Assembly (NCBI GenBank): GCA_036346405.1
Contig: CM070566.1
Coordinates: 11,566,355 to 11,630,354, forward strand
Direction: 5' to 3'
Source: Phyllostachys edulis
Taxonomy: Eukaryota; Streptophyta; Magnoliopsida; Poales; Poaceae
Length of the DNA stretch: 64,000 nt
Below, piece after piece: positions 35,650-47,274 of this stretch. The stretch's first letter is position 1. Every line of letters begins with the position of its first letter. The notes beneath the pieces are model-generated. The model was not told the origin of the DNA. It ran no database searches and worked only from the letters and a program-made list of their open reading frames with translations. The position numbers and the translations under genes were made by a program.

Positions 35650-38600
35650 TGCACTAAAGCGTGACATCAGAAGATCGCTTCTTGGACTTCTGCAATAAGC
35701 GAAGTACCAAGAGAGATACAATAGCCAAGTGATGATCGGCGATCAAGAGGATCACTCGCCCAAGTAGAGTCGAGTAAGCGTGGAGTGGAGCTAACTCAAG
35801 CGGCATAGAATGACGCCTAGACACAGTTCCTCTCAAGTATCTCAGTACACGAAGAACATGACTATAGTGAACTGAGGTGGGAGCACTGACAAACTGGCTA
35901 AGCACATGAACAGCATGAGCAATGTCTGGCCGGGTTACTGTGAGATAGACAAGGCTCCCAACAAGCTGACGATAGCGAGAAGAATGTGTCAGGGGTACAC
36001 CGTCTGTAGGTCGAAGCTGCAAGTGAAGCTCCATGGGTGTGGTAGCAGTACGAGTATCAATCATCCCAAAGCGAGTGAGCAGATTCTGAACATAGCGATG
36101 CTGAGAGAGATAGTAGCCATCACCATTAGAATGAACCTCAATTCCTAGAAAATAGCTCAATGGTCCCAAATCGGACATCATAAATTGTTCACTCAATTTC
36201 TTCTTGACAAAAGCCACGTGGTCCATGTCATCTCCCGTGATCAACATATCATCTACATACAGAAGAAGCAAAGTACGACCTCGCTGAGAAGTGTGAACAA
36301 ACAAGGCAGGGTTATGCTCATCTCGAAGTGAAACCAGCAGCTCGAATCACAGAACTGAAACGCTCGAACCAAGCACGAGGAGCCTGCTTAAGACCATATA
36401 GAGCACGCCTAAGGCGACAAACATAACTCAGAGGAGCCTCAACACACAGGGGTGGTCGCATATAGACCTCCTCATGTAGATCACCATGAAGAAAAGCATT
36501 CTTGACATCCATCGAGATATAGTCCATGTGTGTATTGTTTGCAATCGCAATAAGAGTACTGATTTGTGGTCATATGAGCAAGCTGGAGCAAAAGTCTCAT
36601 CATAATCTCGACCATAAGCTCTCTGAAAACCTCTTGCAACAAGGCGAGCCTTGTATTGCTCTCTTGACCCATATGATTTGTTCTTTATTTTGTACACCCA
36701 CTTGCAAGTGATAGGAACACTCAGACATCAGTAGCGGAACAAGATCCCAAGTGCCGTGCACTCTAATCTTTGTGAGCTCCTCTGTCATAATAGCCAATCG
36801 CCACTCAGTACACCGACACCTCCCGATAGGTACTTGGCTCAGCTACTACACCTGCACAAGAAAAACCCCATCTCTCTGGTGCCTGAATAGAAGAACGATC
36901 ACGTAGGGCATATCGTGATGTAGTAGAACGATCGTCAGAGTCGATGGTACTAGCCGGAGGATCAAGCGGAGGAGAGGAGGACAGAGAATCAAGTGGAGCA
37001 GAGGAGGACTGAGGATCAGAAGGAACTCTCTGTCGGCGACTATAGTGGAAGGGAAAAGTGGAAGTGTTAGAAACTGATGGAGCTGGTGGAGAAGGTACAC
37101 GAGAAGGTGAAACTGGTGGAGAAGGTGTATCTGGAGAATGAATGGGAGGTAGACACAAAAAGAAAGTGGAATCTGTGGAAGAAGAAGTGGGATGTGGAGA
37201 AGGATGATGAAAGAAAGGACGTCCCTTATCAAAAGTCACATCACGAGAGATGCGAATGCGACATGCTGAGGGATCATAGCAACGATAACCCTTATGCTCA
37301 GGACTATAACCCAGAAAAACACACTCAACTGACTGAGGGCTCAGCTTTGTGCGCTCACGAGGTGCTAGAAGGACATAGCAGACACAACCAAAAACACGAA
37401 GATGAGCATAGTGAGCAGGTGCTCTGTATAGGACCTCACCAGGACACTTGCCCTGAAGCTTAGAAGAGGGCTGACGGTTAATAAGATAAATTGTCAGAGA
37501 CCGCTTCCCCAAGTGAGAGGGACAAAGGAGGAAATGAGAAGAGTCGCGAAAGATCCTCGATGATGTGGCCAGTGCTTGCGCCAAAGAACACCATTCTGAG
37601 CATGAGCACCAGGACACGAGAGCTGAGGAAGAGTACCCTCAGAAGAAAGAAACTGATGAAAGGCTGAGGAAAGATACTCTCCTCCAGAGTCAGAACGGAA
37701 AACACGAATGGAAGAAGAAAACTGTGTATGAACCATCTTAGCAAAAGACTGATAAATGGAAATCAACTGAGAGCGATGTTTCATAAAATAGATCCAAGTA
37801 TATCGAGAGTGATCATCAACAAATATGATATAATAACTATGACCACCCTTCGAAACAAAAGGAGATGGACCCCATACATCTGAATGCACCAAATCAAAAG
37901 GATCAGAAGACTGAGAGGTACTACTGGGATATGGAAGTTGTAGTTGTTTTCCCAACTTACAACCAGTACAATGAAAACTAGACTCAACAGTGACATGACC
38001 TAAGGAACCCTGGTGAACTAAAGTGGTGAGGCGAGCTCCACAAAGATGACCAAGTCGATGATGCCACTTGCTGAAGGAAGACCCAACAGGAGACGGAGAT
38101 GAAGACATAGCAGAAGACACCAAGGCCTTCGACGTACTGGTGGAAGGAAGATGTAAGGTGTCCAAGACATAGAGACTGGGAGAGCCTCTACGGCGATGGC
38201 CAGAACCAATCACTCTTCTGCTCTGACGATCCTGAATGAAACAAGAAGAATCATCAAATCCAATGAAACAGTTCATATCAGTTAGTTGACCAACAGAAAG
38301 AAGATTCATAGATAGCTGAGGAACAAAAGACACATCAGGAACAGAGAAGCAAGATGTAGAGAGAATGCCCTGATGGGTAATAGAGCAAGGTGTACCATCA
38401 GCAGTGTGAACATAGGTAGCATCAGTCACGGGCCTACGAGCAACAAGCTGAGAGCTGTCGTTAGATGTGACATGAAACGAAGCACCGAATCCAGAACCAA
38501 GGATGAGCAGCGCTAGAAGCAGAAGGTGCAACTGATGTCATAGCAGACACTGATCCAAAAGTCACAGTAGATGTGGATGTGTCGAGAGGATCGCCCGATG

Positions 38601-39470
38601 AGTGCTCTGAAGGCCCAGTAGGTGCTCCACGACGACGGTCAAATGGTCGTTTAGCACGATAGGCAATAAGTCGATCTCGATGTAACTTGAAACATTTGTC
38701 AACATGATGACCATCCTCTTGCAATGGGAACAAACCAACACTCTGTGGGTGTCGCTCTGTAGATCCGCATCACGTGAGAGACTCGTAGCGACATGTGGTG
38801 AGGATCCTGAGACAGGCATGAGGGAATGAAGACGCGTCTCCTCTGCAATCAAACTAGAGAGCGCCGCAGTCAAAGTCGGTGGAGTGGGATAGTTGAGCAA
38901 CTGAGTACGAACAAGCTAAAACTCCGATCGAAGCCCCATCACAAACTGATACATGAGCGTCTTCTGATCATACTCATCTTTAGCAGCACAAGACTGACAG
39001 ACAACAGCAGCCTTCGGTGTCATAGACTCTAGAGGACCGGTGATGTGAGTGAAAGCACTGTAATACTCCTCCACTGACTAATCAGGCTGCTGCTGAAGAC
39101 TATGAATGTTCTTGAGTAATGTGAAGCGAAGAGCACCACTGGACTGAACATATCTCTTCTCAAAGTATGTCCACATTTGCTTGGCTGAAGTATGATACTC
39201 AAGACTCATCCGCAGAGAAACATCAACACTCAGCACAATGCCGGTCATGACACGATCATCTTCTTTCTGCCAAGCCTTTAATACCTCAACATCAACGGTC
39301 TTGAATCAGAGGATCATCACCAAATGAGAAGCCAAACCATAACCCCTAAGAGTAGTCTTGATCGAGAAAGCCCATGCTCGGTAATTCAACCCATCGAGCT
39401 TGATGTCGTAGAACACTAGAGATGAAGCGCCCCAAACATCCAATCGGACTTAGCCATCTTGACGGACCAC
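35650..39470 (-). pseudogene. copia gag-pol polyprotein, broken
   Basis: From right to left on the minus strand: gag (LDGLNYRAWAFSIKTTL, QMWTYFEKRYVQSSGALRF, about 38900-39470), zinc knuckle (LVCSHCK and, in another frame, EDGHHVDKCFKLH), protease region, integrase with the HHCC start WHHRLGHL ... CTGCKLGKQ and core DVWGPSPFVSKGGHSYYIIF and RSDSGGEY (about 37494-38531), reverse transcriptase (YKARLVARGFQRAYGRDYDE, MDVKNAFLHGDL, LRRALYGLKQAPRAWFERF, LLYVDDMLITGDD) and RNase H traces to about 35650. The YVDD box is intact. At least five frame changes, so no functional polyprotein. Confidence 0.88.
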
Positions 39471-40056
39471 AATCAACAATAGCTAGCAAACAGAGTGGTA
39501 AGCGAGAGCAACAACACTAAGCAATAGCAATATCAAAACTCAAACAAAGGAGATACCACCATCGTGAGAGGATAGCGAGGAGAGGCGGCCAGTTCCACTT
39601 TCAGTAGAGAAGAGCAGAGGAGAGGTGGCCAGTTGCTCCAGAGCTCACGGATGGCGGCGGCGAGTGATGCTCCAGGCGGCGGCAGTGGAGAAGCGAAACC
39701 AGATCATCCGGTGTGAAGACGAGGCGTCGGCGTCGAGCGCGAGATCCGAGCGAAGAGACGAGGCGTCGGGCAACCGAGAGTAAGGAGGCGACGCGGATCT
39801 GATCGTCTCCGGCGGCGGCGGCGCTGATCCGGAAGTCGGAGGCGAGGTAGAGCCGACAGCGGCAACCCGAGGCTAGGCCGACGCCGGATCTGGCGGGCGA
39901 CGGCGATTCTTGCTTGGAGCAGAGGCGGGAGCTTCGGGGATGATGCTGGGCTTGGAGCGAGATGGGAGCTCGGGGATGTCGCCGCTCGGGCCCGACGGCG
40001 AAGCGATGAACCGCCAAGCGTGATAGAGAAACTAGGGCTAGGGTTAGGGTTGAATA

Positions 40057-40067
40057 GCTCGATACCA
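40057..40067 (-). other. Primer-binding site of the copia element
   Basis: TGGTATCGAGC on the minus strand, directly next to the 5' LTR. It matches the initiator methionine tRNA complement TGGTATCAGAGC except for one missing base. Confidence 0.75.
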
Positions 40068-40226
40068 TGTTAGATAAAACTAGGGTTTACTATTCACAAC
40101 TTTGCATCTTATTCATTAATGAAGGAGATATATATAGACAAAGATACATGAGCCTCATGGGCTACAAGGGTCACATGGGCCAAGAGAGAGAAAGAGAGAA
40201 ATGTAGAATATACAATACTCTTAACA
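40068..40226 (-). repeat. 5' LTR of the copia element
   Basis: 159 bp, TG...CA ends, partner of 35150-35308. Confidence 0.92.
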
Positions 40227-40986
40227 GTCATAAGCAGCGAATGAATTAGCAGGATTGAATGAAGACATGCAAAGAAGCAAATCCATGTTTGCCTCATCAA
40301 ACCTGTCATTAAGCTCTCGAAGTTGTCTATCAATGACACTTAAAAACATTTCAACATGGAAGCGATGGAGATTCTTGACTTTTTTGAAGAACCTTTTGGA
40401 TCTTGCAACCGGCTTATAGAAACCATCCATTTTAGCAACTTTGATGCCATTATTCACACAAAAGGAAGTGACATCATTAAGAAAAGTTTCTCATCCATCA
40501 TCCTCTCGCAATAACTGCAATTGAGTCTTTGTCAAATAAATGAGATCAATTGCATTAACAATATCTTGATCCCTCTTTTGCAAAGCATTGCTTAAGTCAT
40601 CTGTGTACCCAAATATAGTTAGCAACAAGTGTGCCATGAAAACAAACTCAAATGATGTCAAATAGTTTGAGCTTGTATAGCCTCTGTGCTTGAAGTGTGA
40701 TCTTCTCTAATCTTTATAAGAACTCGTCGGATTGAAGGATACACAGAGATTGCATGCATAATATTTTTATAATGGGATACCCAATGAGTATCACCCAGCC
40801 TACCTAAGCCCATCTCTTGATTCAAACCCCGGCCACTTTCAATGTCACCCAATTCTAATGCCTCTACAATCTGTTGAGCTTGAGCTACTCGAAGCATTTG
40901 TATATTTTTATAAGACATCCCTAAAACATTCAACAAATATGCAAGTTACTGAAAGAACCAAACACAATCACCATTCTCCTTAGCAA
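40227..40986 (-). pseudogene. hAT transposase, middle part of the outer element
   Basis: Minus-strand frames give VAKENGDCVWFFQ, LLNVLGMSYKNIQMLRVAQA, GLNQEMGLGRLGDTHWVSHY, SIRRVLIKIREDHTSSTEAI, then FYKPVARSKRFFKKVKNLHR and VEMFLSVIDRQLRELNDRFD. These are the central blocks of the TTF-type hAT transposase family. The last residues (SFAAYD) run into the GTCAT duplication of the copia insertion. Confidence 0.8.
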
Positions 40987-41308
40987 CATATTCATATGAG
41001 TATATACAACTTGTGTAGTTTGTATAAACTCATATTTGGTATATATAACTTGTGTAGTTCATATATACTCATATGTGAGCATATAAGACTTATGCAGTCC
41101 ATATATGCTTGTATATCTTAATATTCATTTATGTGCAAATTGAAGTGATTATCATCAATTACCAAAGAGGGAAAGATTGTGGTATCTTGTCCTGACCATT
41201 ATGAGTTAATGGTATGTTGTGGTAATTAATGATAATCATATTGTGGAACTAACATTTTCCATGAGTTGGATAAACAGGTTAGGTTCCATGGTTGGAGACT
41301 TTGGATGA

Positions 41309-41575
41309 CATCATGTGTTGATTGTCATCAAGTCAAAGTTTGGGATAAAGAAAATCATCATGTGTTGATGATGTTCGAGTCAAGATCGCGAAGTGAAGAG
41401 CTTGAAGTAAAGGATGCATCATGTGTTGATGCGCATCAAGTTCAAGAAGAGGAAATCATCGTGTGTCGATGATGTTCAAGAAGAGGAGATGATCATGAGT
41501 TGATCGTCAAGTCAAGTGAATACCCATCATGTGTTGACGGAGGTCAAGTGAAGAGTGTATCATGTGTTGATGCAT
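41309..41575. repeat. Array of CATCATGTGTTGAT motifs
   Basis: Seven units of (C/T)ATC(A/G)TG(T/A)GT(T/C)GA(T/C) followed by a short spacer and CAAGT(T)CAAG start at about 41309, 41357, 41417, 41456, 41488, 41526 and 41556. ATCATGTGTTGAT is a near-palindrome. The spacing is 30-60 bp. Confidence 0.8.
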
Positions 41576-42069
41576 ATTCAAGTCAAGAACCTAGACTTGA
41601 AGTGAGGATGTGCGTCATCAAGTTTGAAGTGGTTGCTCAAGGCAAAGGTATGGCTAGCTAGGGCTAAGGATGTGTTCCTAGTCTTTTACCAGTCTCGGTG
41701 TTTGGTTGGGAGACCGGATTGCTAGTATAAGTTGCCGTACTATTAAGAGGGGTCTTAACTAGTGGCTTGAGTTAGTCATGTGTTGATAGCTCATTGTGAT
41801 TGCTCTAGCTCACTACGGCATGTTGTCTATATTTGCGAATGTGTTTTGCAAATAGCTGAGGCTCATGCGAAATTCTTGCAGCATGTGATTTTAGTTTGCA
41901 ATTGTTTCTTGCAATTGGTTTAAGTCTTTGTATCGTATTTCTTGTGGTGTTGATTCTAAAAGTTGGCAAATGTGTTTTGCAACTTGTTGAGGATCTTGAC
42001 GTTAACGCTTGTTTGCATTTGGTTTGAGTTCTGGAAAAATGTTTTGAAAAACAGTAAGACCGCAAGTGT

Positions 42070-42715
42070 TGAGAGGTATTACCGCAAGTCGGTAATACCG
42101 AAGTTTAAATGGCGGTATAACTTTTCCAGAGAGGAAGTTTTGGAAGATTTTCTTGAACCCCAAAAACGGTATGACCGCTGTGTATGAGCGGTATTACCGC
42201 GAGTCGGTAATATCGAAATAAAGAAGCGGTATGTTTTTAACAGAGAACGTGTTTTGGGAGTCTTTCTGGGAATCTTGAGAGCGGTAAGACCGCAAGTGTA
42301 AAGCGGTATTACCGCAGTTTGTTTGGTCCAAAAGTGGCAGACGGTCAGATCTTGATCCAACGGTCCACGTGTCGGACCGAATGTTTCCAAGTGTTTTGGC
42401 TCTCCATGAGAATCGGTATGACTACACCTATGTAGCGGTATTACCGCAAGTCGGTGATACCGATGTTTTAATGGCGATTCGTTTTTCCCAGAGAAGATGT
42501 CATTCATGTTTCTCCTGAGATTTCTAAGTCCCTGGAAATTAGTAATACCGATATAGCCGAGCGGTATTACCGTTGTCTTGAATATCTGAATTATAGTTGG
42601 CGGTAGTACCGCAACACTTTTGTAACGGCTAGTTCAAAGTGCTTTTCTTTATTGAATCCAATCGCTTGAGCGATTCTTGTAATGCCGGAGTTTCAATGGC
42701 GGTATTACCGGAAAT
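42070..42715. repeat. Array of palindromic CGGTATTACCG motifs
   Basis: GCGGTATTACCGC, CGGTAATACCG, CGGTATGACCG and similar variants occur at least twelve times, often as a pair such as GGTATTACCGCAAGTCGGTA then ATACCGA. Examples start at about 42073, 42171, 42189, 42280, 42302, 42415, 42436, 42543, 42561, 42600, 42680 and 42699. The core is a perfect palindrome in several copies. Confidence 0.85.
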
Positions 42716-43664
42716 CCTGATTTGTTCAAGTAGTTTGTCCCAACGGCTAGTTTGTGTGTATGGGCTATAAATAGCCACCTTGGCTGATTTGGAGACGTTG
42801 CTGGTGTTGTTGCTAAGGTCATAGCATGTGTTGCTAGTGTCTTATTCATTCCTTTGAGCTAAGAGCAAGCCATCTCTACTCTTTAGTGCATGTGTTGCAC
42901 TTAGTGAGGTTAGAGAACAAACCCTAAGTGCATGTGTTGCCTTATGTGGTGGATTTAGTATCCATTGAGCTTAGACACTTAATTAGGTCAAGTGAGAGTT
43001 CTAGACTTGTTACTCTTGGTGTTTGCCGACACCTAGACGGCGTGGTGGCGTCGTTGCGCCGGTGAGCTTCTCAAAGAAGATTGTGAGAAGACCCGGGCAG
43101 TTTGTGAGTGGCTTGGTGCTCGCCATCTCCGGAGTGGAGTAAGAGTAACCCTAGTGGAGTGAGGTGTTGGTTCGGTTTGGAACCGGTCCAATTGGTTTGG
43201 AGTTACATCGGAGGCGTTGGCTTAATTTGTGGAGCCGGTCCAATTGGTTTGGGCTTGCCTCAACGTGGATTAGGGGAGACCGGCAAGTCTCCGAACACCA
43301 CGGTAAAACATCGATGTGTCTTTGTGGTGTGATCTCTTTTGCCTTACTATTGCATTTATAATCATTATGTATGAATACTTGATTCACTTTGTGCAATTTA
43401 TATACATTGTATTAAATTGCTTATTCTTTTTGTGTATGATTGCAATAGTTATTCATTAACTTGTGCTATTTACTTTGCTAATTGAATTGCTAGTCTTGCT
43501 TAATTGATGTATTCTTTAATAGACTTGTATTGTTGGTGCACTTAGTTGAACCTAGTTGTTTTAGGCTTTAATTGTGCAAAACCGTTTTGATATTAGCTTC
43601 CGCATTAAAAATCGGTTTTAGCCAAAAGGATTTTAAAAACCGCCTATTCACCCCCCCTCTAGTC

Positions 43665-45190
43665 GGCCTCCTCGATCTTACATCCGCGCCCAACCCCGCT
43701 CGCCCGGACCCCCCTGGTGTCCTCAGCACCCCCATCATAAACATGTGACAAGGTGCTGTCATCCGAGGACTCTTCCACCGACAGCCTCGTTAGGCCAAAC
43801 AAGCCCGCCACACCATCCGCCTCCGTCGCGGCATGCTCGCCCTTCTCCGCCACCGCATCATACTCGCTCGTCCCCACCGTCGTGCGATCAGCGAAGGAGG
43901 CACCGCGTACACCCGAGGAGAGGCTGCTGGACCGAGCACGCTCCCCCCGTTCTGAGGTCTCCTGCACCACCCTCTTGGTCGATCGCCCCGCCACATCCTC
44001 CCTGCCACGGGAAGAGCCACCCGCCTTGCAGGGACCAGCGGCGCGCAAGGGCACCACCGCAATCGGCCCGGTTGCTTCAACCTCAGGCGTGCGGGCACGC
44101 TTCTTCTTCCCCTCGTCTAGGTCCGAACGCTCCGCAAGCGGATTGACGCACCGTACGCTCGATTCAAGCAAGCCTCCCTCACGACCAACTGGCGCTTCGC
44201 ATGCTCTTCACCCGTATAGGGGCCCAAGAGCTGCTCCGTGGCTCGGGCCGCTTCGACGATGGGCACAACTACCGAGGTACAAGTAGGCCAGGTCAGTAGT
44301 CAAAATAAACAAAAAGAAAATACATCAAAAAGGGGAGGGGAGCGTATAACATCACCAAAATCAGTACCTTCGTGACCTACGCCCTCGTGGCCCGGCACAA
44401 TGATGGTCGGGAGGCCGAATTTCGAAGCCCCTAACTCCACACGCCACCCTTGTGCTAGGGGCCAAACCCCGAAGGCACAAAACTCCTCCACAAGGTCGCG
44501 AGTGGAGAGACACTTCGTCGCATTCAACTGCACGTGGAGAAGGGCCTCCTCCCACGAGGTTAGGACGATCTCCGGGGAAGCGGCAAGCTGTATCAGCCCA
44601 CCCCTTGACTGAAGACCATCGTCTGCTGGCGAGGAGTGGTAAAACCACCTCCACATCCAGTCGATATCCCATCGGTTGCAGGCAACTGGTGCGGGCACAT
44701 ACATTTGCATCCGTGCCTTTGGCTGGAAGTTAACGCTTTCGAAATTCAGTGTCTCACCTGTGCTCTTCTTCTTCTTTGGTTGGTAGCGCCCATTATGAAG
44801 GTAGGCAAAGAGGCACCCTTCGCCGCTGGTACCCGCAGACTAAAGAATCCACTCGAAGATGCCCAACCTCACGATAGAGTTTGGCGTCAGTTGCGCCAAC
44901 CCCACCCTATAAAGTTGGAGCTCCACGGAGACCAAATCGACGCAAGGGAACCTTAGTCCAAAATCGAAGAAGGTCACAAAGACCACCGCCTCGTTGGCCC
45001 GCGGTGATGGCACCGTCTCCACCCCCGGAGCCCGAACCTTCTCGAGGCTCTCTAGTTTGCCCTCATCCACGAGGGTTCGGAGAACCAGATCTGTCACAGT
45101 TGGCCTCCTGAGGTCACTCATGTACATTGCTTCCCTACCACCTCCTTGCTCTGCTTCGTCATAACCAGGATCCCCTCCACACTTAGTCAA
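43665..45190 (-). pseudogene. gypsy gag-region protein with putative gypsy-type domain, truncated
   Basis: Minus-strand frames give SDLRRPTVTDLVLRTLVDEG, ANEAVVFVTFFDFGLRFPCV, LQLYRVGLAQLTPNSIVRLG and IFEWIL, then QMYVPAPVACNRWDIDWMWR and SWEEALLHVQLNATKCLSTR, then a charged low-complexity stretch (LAERSDLDEGKKKRARTPEV). FVTFFDFGLRFP and LTPNSIVRL are the hallmark phrases of this family. Two frame changes. The region downstream (rest of gag, pol) is absent. Confidence 0.65.
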
Positions 45191-46138
45191 AGTGAGACAA
45201 GCACTGCTAAATCAGAGGCGAAGGGAAGAGTTGTTTCCTGGCAGCCAAAGGATAAAACAGGGCCAGGAGGGCGACCCCCTATTTATACCCATCAGGACCG
45301 CAACCAAACAAAGCGAGGGGAGCCGAAGCATCGCGGCCCACTCATAGCGTGGCACGTGGCAACCAAACAACACACCCTGCAAATGCCATTATGGCGTGCG
45401 ATAGCCAACCACCACGCACGCCAGTCGAAGGGGTGCCATCAACGCAAACCGACGCTATTATGGCACGCAGTACCCAACCAATATGCGTCCATACCTGCGA
45501 GGTCGACCGGGTGGAAGGAGGTCCTATCAAACATACGCTTCGCCTGACCGAAGGGGGCAGTGTGCCTGGACCCTCCGGGAAGAGCGTGGTTTCAGCCATG
45601 ACGAAGCAGGACCTCGACCGCGAGGGGCTTGTCGTAGGGGTAGCCCACCGGTCCCCACGGCCTGACAAACACCACAGCCCCCCTCCCTCGAAGGACACAG
45701 AGGAGTCCTAAATGGGGCCAAGGGACCACCAAAGATGCCTTGAGGAGCCATCTCAAGGCAACAAAAGGGCTCGAGACCCCCTCGGCCCGGAGCCACCCCA
45801 CAAGGTGCGAAGGGCCAAAGGACACCGGTAGACCAGGCGCACCAACCAGGTGGACCAAGACTAGGGAAGTCCACCACGAGCCAAAGGCTATGCGTAGGGA
45901 CCAAAAAAGCCCCTGCAGCCCCTACCAGCATAGGACCTTCTTAGGGGTAGAACCATAAACTCATGTACCCTCTCGGATGGCTATGAATAGCCACCGACCC
46001 TAATGTAATAACTTAGACCTGGATTTTTGGGCAATTAATACACATTTATTCCTTGCATCCAATTCCCTCAGGATCCTTCGGTCCCTCCTAGATACTGAGG
46101 TCCCTCTTTTCTACTGTCTAGTCCTTCTTGCTACAACA
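43683..46138 (-). mobile_element. 5' part of a Ty3/gypsy element (LTR plus gag-like region)
   Basis: On the minus strand the LTR starts TGTTGTAGCAAGAAGGAC at 46138, inside the hAT codons for RVVERFLGV, and runs to about 45230; GGGTATAAATAGGGGG near 45280-45290 is its likely TATA box. The internal region encodes a protein with the plant putative gypsy-type domain (Transposase_28-like, Pfam PF04195 from memory). The element stops at about 43683, where it meets the SIRE-like LTR; pol and the 3' LTR are missing. Confidence 0.7.
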
Positions 46139-47274
46139 CCGAGAAACCTCTCAACAACTCTTCCTTGTTTATCAATATAACGTAAGCAAAGAGCCAATTG
46201 TTCCTATTGGTACACATCACTAGATTCATCGACAAGTATTGCAAAATAATCATCACCAAAGTCATCTATGACTAGCCTAGTGGTTTCTTTAGCACAAGAG
46301 TGGGTGAGATCTTTCTGTATCTTATGAGAAGTCGTTCGACTAGTCTTTGGAGCATTTTTTAAAATGACCTTGTTAACTTCTTCATAATTTTCGCCAGCCA
46401 ATTTAAAAGTTAAAGAAAATTTCCCTTATTTTGTGAGTCTTCACCTTCGTCGTGTCCACGGCAAGCCAACCCATGACGCAAAAGAAACCTCAAGCACTTA
46501 AGTGAATATGTCAAGTGGGATTTATACAAAGCCCTTAGTTGTTTGGAGTTTGAAGCAAAAGACTCTTCAATTGATGCTTTAGGTTTAATGAAGAAATCAT
46601 ATTTCTCATGAGCTTCATTGTGGGCACTATTAATACCACCAACATGTTTGTGAAATCTATATTTATGGTTCTAGTTTCTAAATCCTCCATTCACAAAACT
46701 ATATCCACCAGCATAATTAGTTTTATCCTTGAGCAAATAACATACGAAGCAAAAAGCAGCATCTCGTTCCACACCATACTCAAGCCAATTATATTGGTCA
46801 AACCAACTAGCTAAGAAGCGACGCATACCTCCGATATTTATTTTTGGAAAATCATGTGCCCATGGTTGACATGGCCCCAATGCAATATATCCCCTTCTCA
46901 CTACATCTTGTTCATTGACATCATAGCTTGTGATGGGAATTCTCTTTCTGGGATCATGCACAAGCAAATCAATATCATAAATGGCTTCATCATCTTCTAT
47001 GTCATCTTCGATGTCTTTTGTTATTGGGGATAATGGGGAGCCTAAGCCTATCTCTGGTTATGTGCTTACACCTATCTCTAGTTGGACCGGTTCTGTCCTT
47101 GGGGTGTCACTATCATTGTGTGTGTGCACTACCAACTGCAGTTCATTGGATGGAGATTCTATTTGGTTCTGAACATGGCTTAGATTTCAGTTCTAGTGTC
47201 GAGGTGGATGGTTTCTTCTGTCTCTTTCCGGCTCTCTCCCACAAAGATTTCAAACCGATAGACTTCTTCTCCAT
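46139..47274 (-). pseudogene. hAT transposase, N-terminal part of the outer element
   Basis: Likely start ATG at 47274: MEKKSIGLKSLWERAGKRQK. Then LLVHDPRKRIPITSYDVNEQ, VVRRGYIALGPCQPWAHDFP and ERDAAFCFVCYLLK (TTF-type zinc-finger region), LLNWLAGENYEEVNKVI, KDLTHSCAKETTRLVIDDFG, DDYFAILVDESSDVY and LALCLRYIDKQGRVVERFLG (DUF4371 region). Stops and frameshifts occur, notably after SSDVYQ. The reading ends where the gypsy LTR begins at 46138. Confidence 0.82.

Larger units (their letters stand above)
35150..40226 (-). mobile_element. Complete Ty1/copia retrotransposon with 159-bp LTRs
   Basis: LTRs at 35150-35308 and 40068-40226 are both 159 bp, begin TGTTAGATAAAACTAGGG and end ACTCTTAACA, and differ at roughly 10 positions. 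The 5-bp direct repeat GTCAT lies outside both (35145-35149 and 40227-40231). The coding strand is minus, so the 5' LTR is the right one; the primer-binding site TGGTATCGAGC follows it at once. Target is the transposase gene of the outer hAT element. Similar LTRs indicate a fairly recent insertion, but the polyprotein is already broken. Confidence 0.93.
40987..43682 (+). mobile_element. 3' end of a SIRE/Maximus-like copia element with long LTR
   Basis: About 190 bp of internal sequence (with repeated ACTTGTGTAGTTCATATATA-like phrases) ends in the polypurine tract AAAGAGGGAAAGA (41164-41176). The LTR then runs from TGTGGTATCTTGTCC (41178) to CTATTCACCCCCCCTCTAGT ... CTCGATCTTACA (43682), 2505 bp. 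A long LTR ending with CACCCCCCCTCTAG before CA is typical of SIRE/Maximus copia elements (from memory). The remaining internal region and 5' LTR are absent. It sits inside the outer hAT element and abuts the gypsy fragment on the right. Confidence 0.65.
41178..43682 (+). repeat. Long LTR (about 2.5 kb) of the SIRE-like element
   Basis: TG...CA ends with a polypurine tract immediately before it, so this is the 3' LTR. It contains two internal repeat arrays listed separately. No open reading frame of note. Confidence 0.6.

Noticed and set aside
39601..40068. 155-codon open frame beside the copia 5' LTR as an extra gene
   Set aside because: It is GC-rich leader sequence of the copia element and matches no gag domain; gag begins at about 39470.
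41309..42715. CRISPR-like appearance of repeated motifs with spacers
   Set aside because: The repeats are imperfect, spacers vary in length, and they lie inside a plant LTR in a eukaryotic genome.
43753..44286. 177-codon open frame on the plus strand
   Set aside because: It is the antisense of the gypsy gag-region reading, which has recognisable domain phrases.
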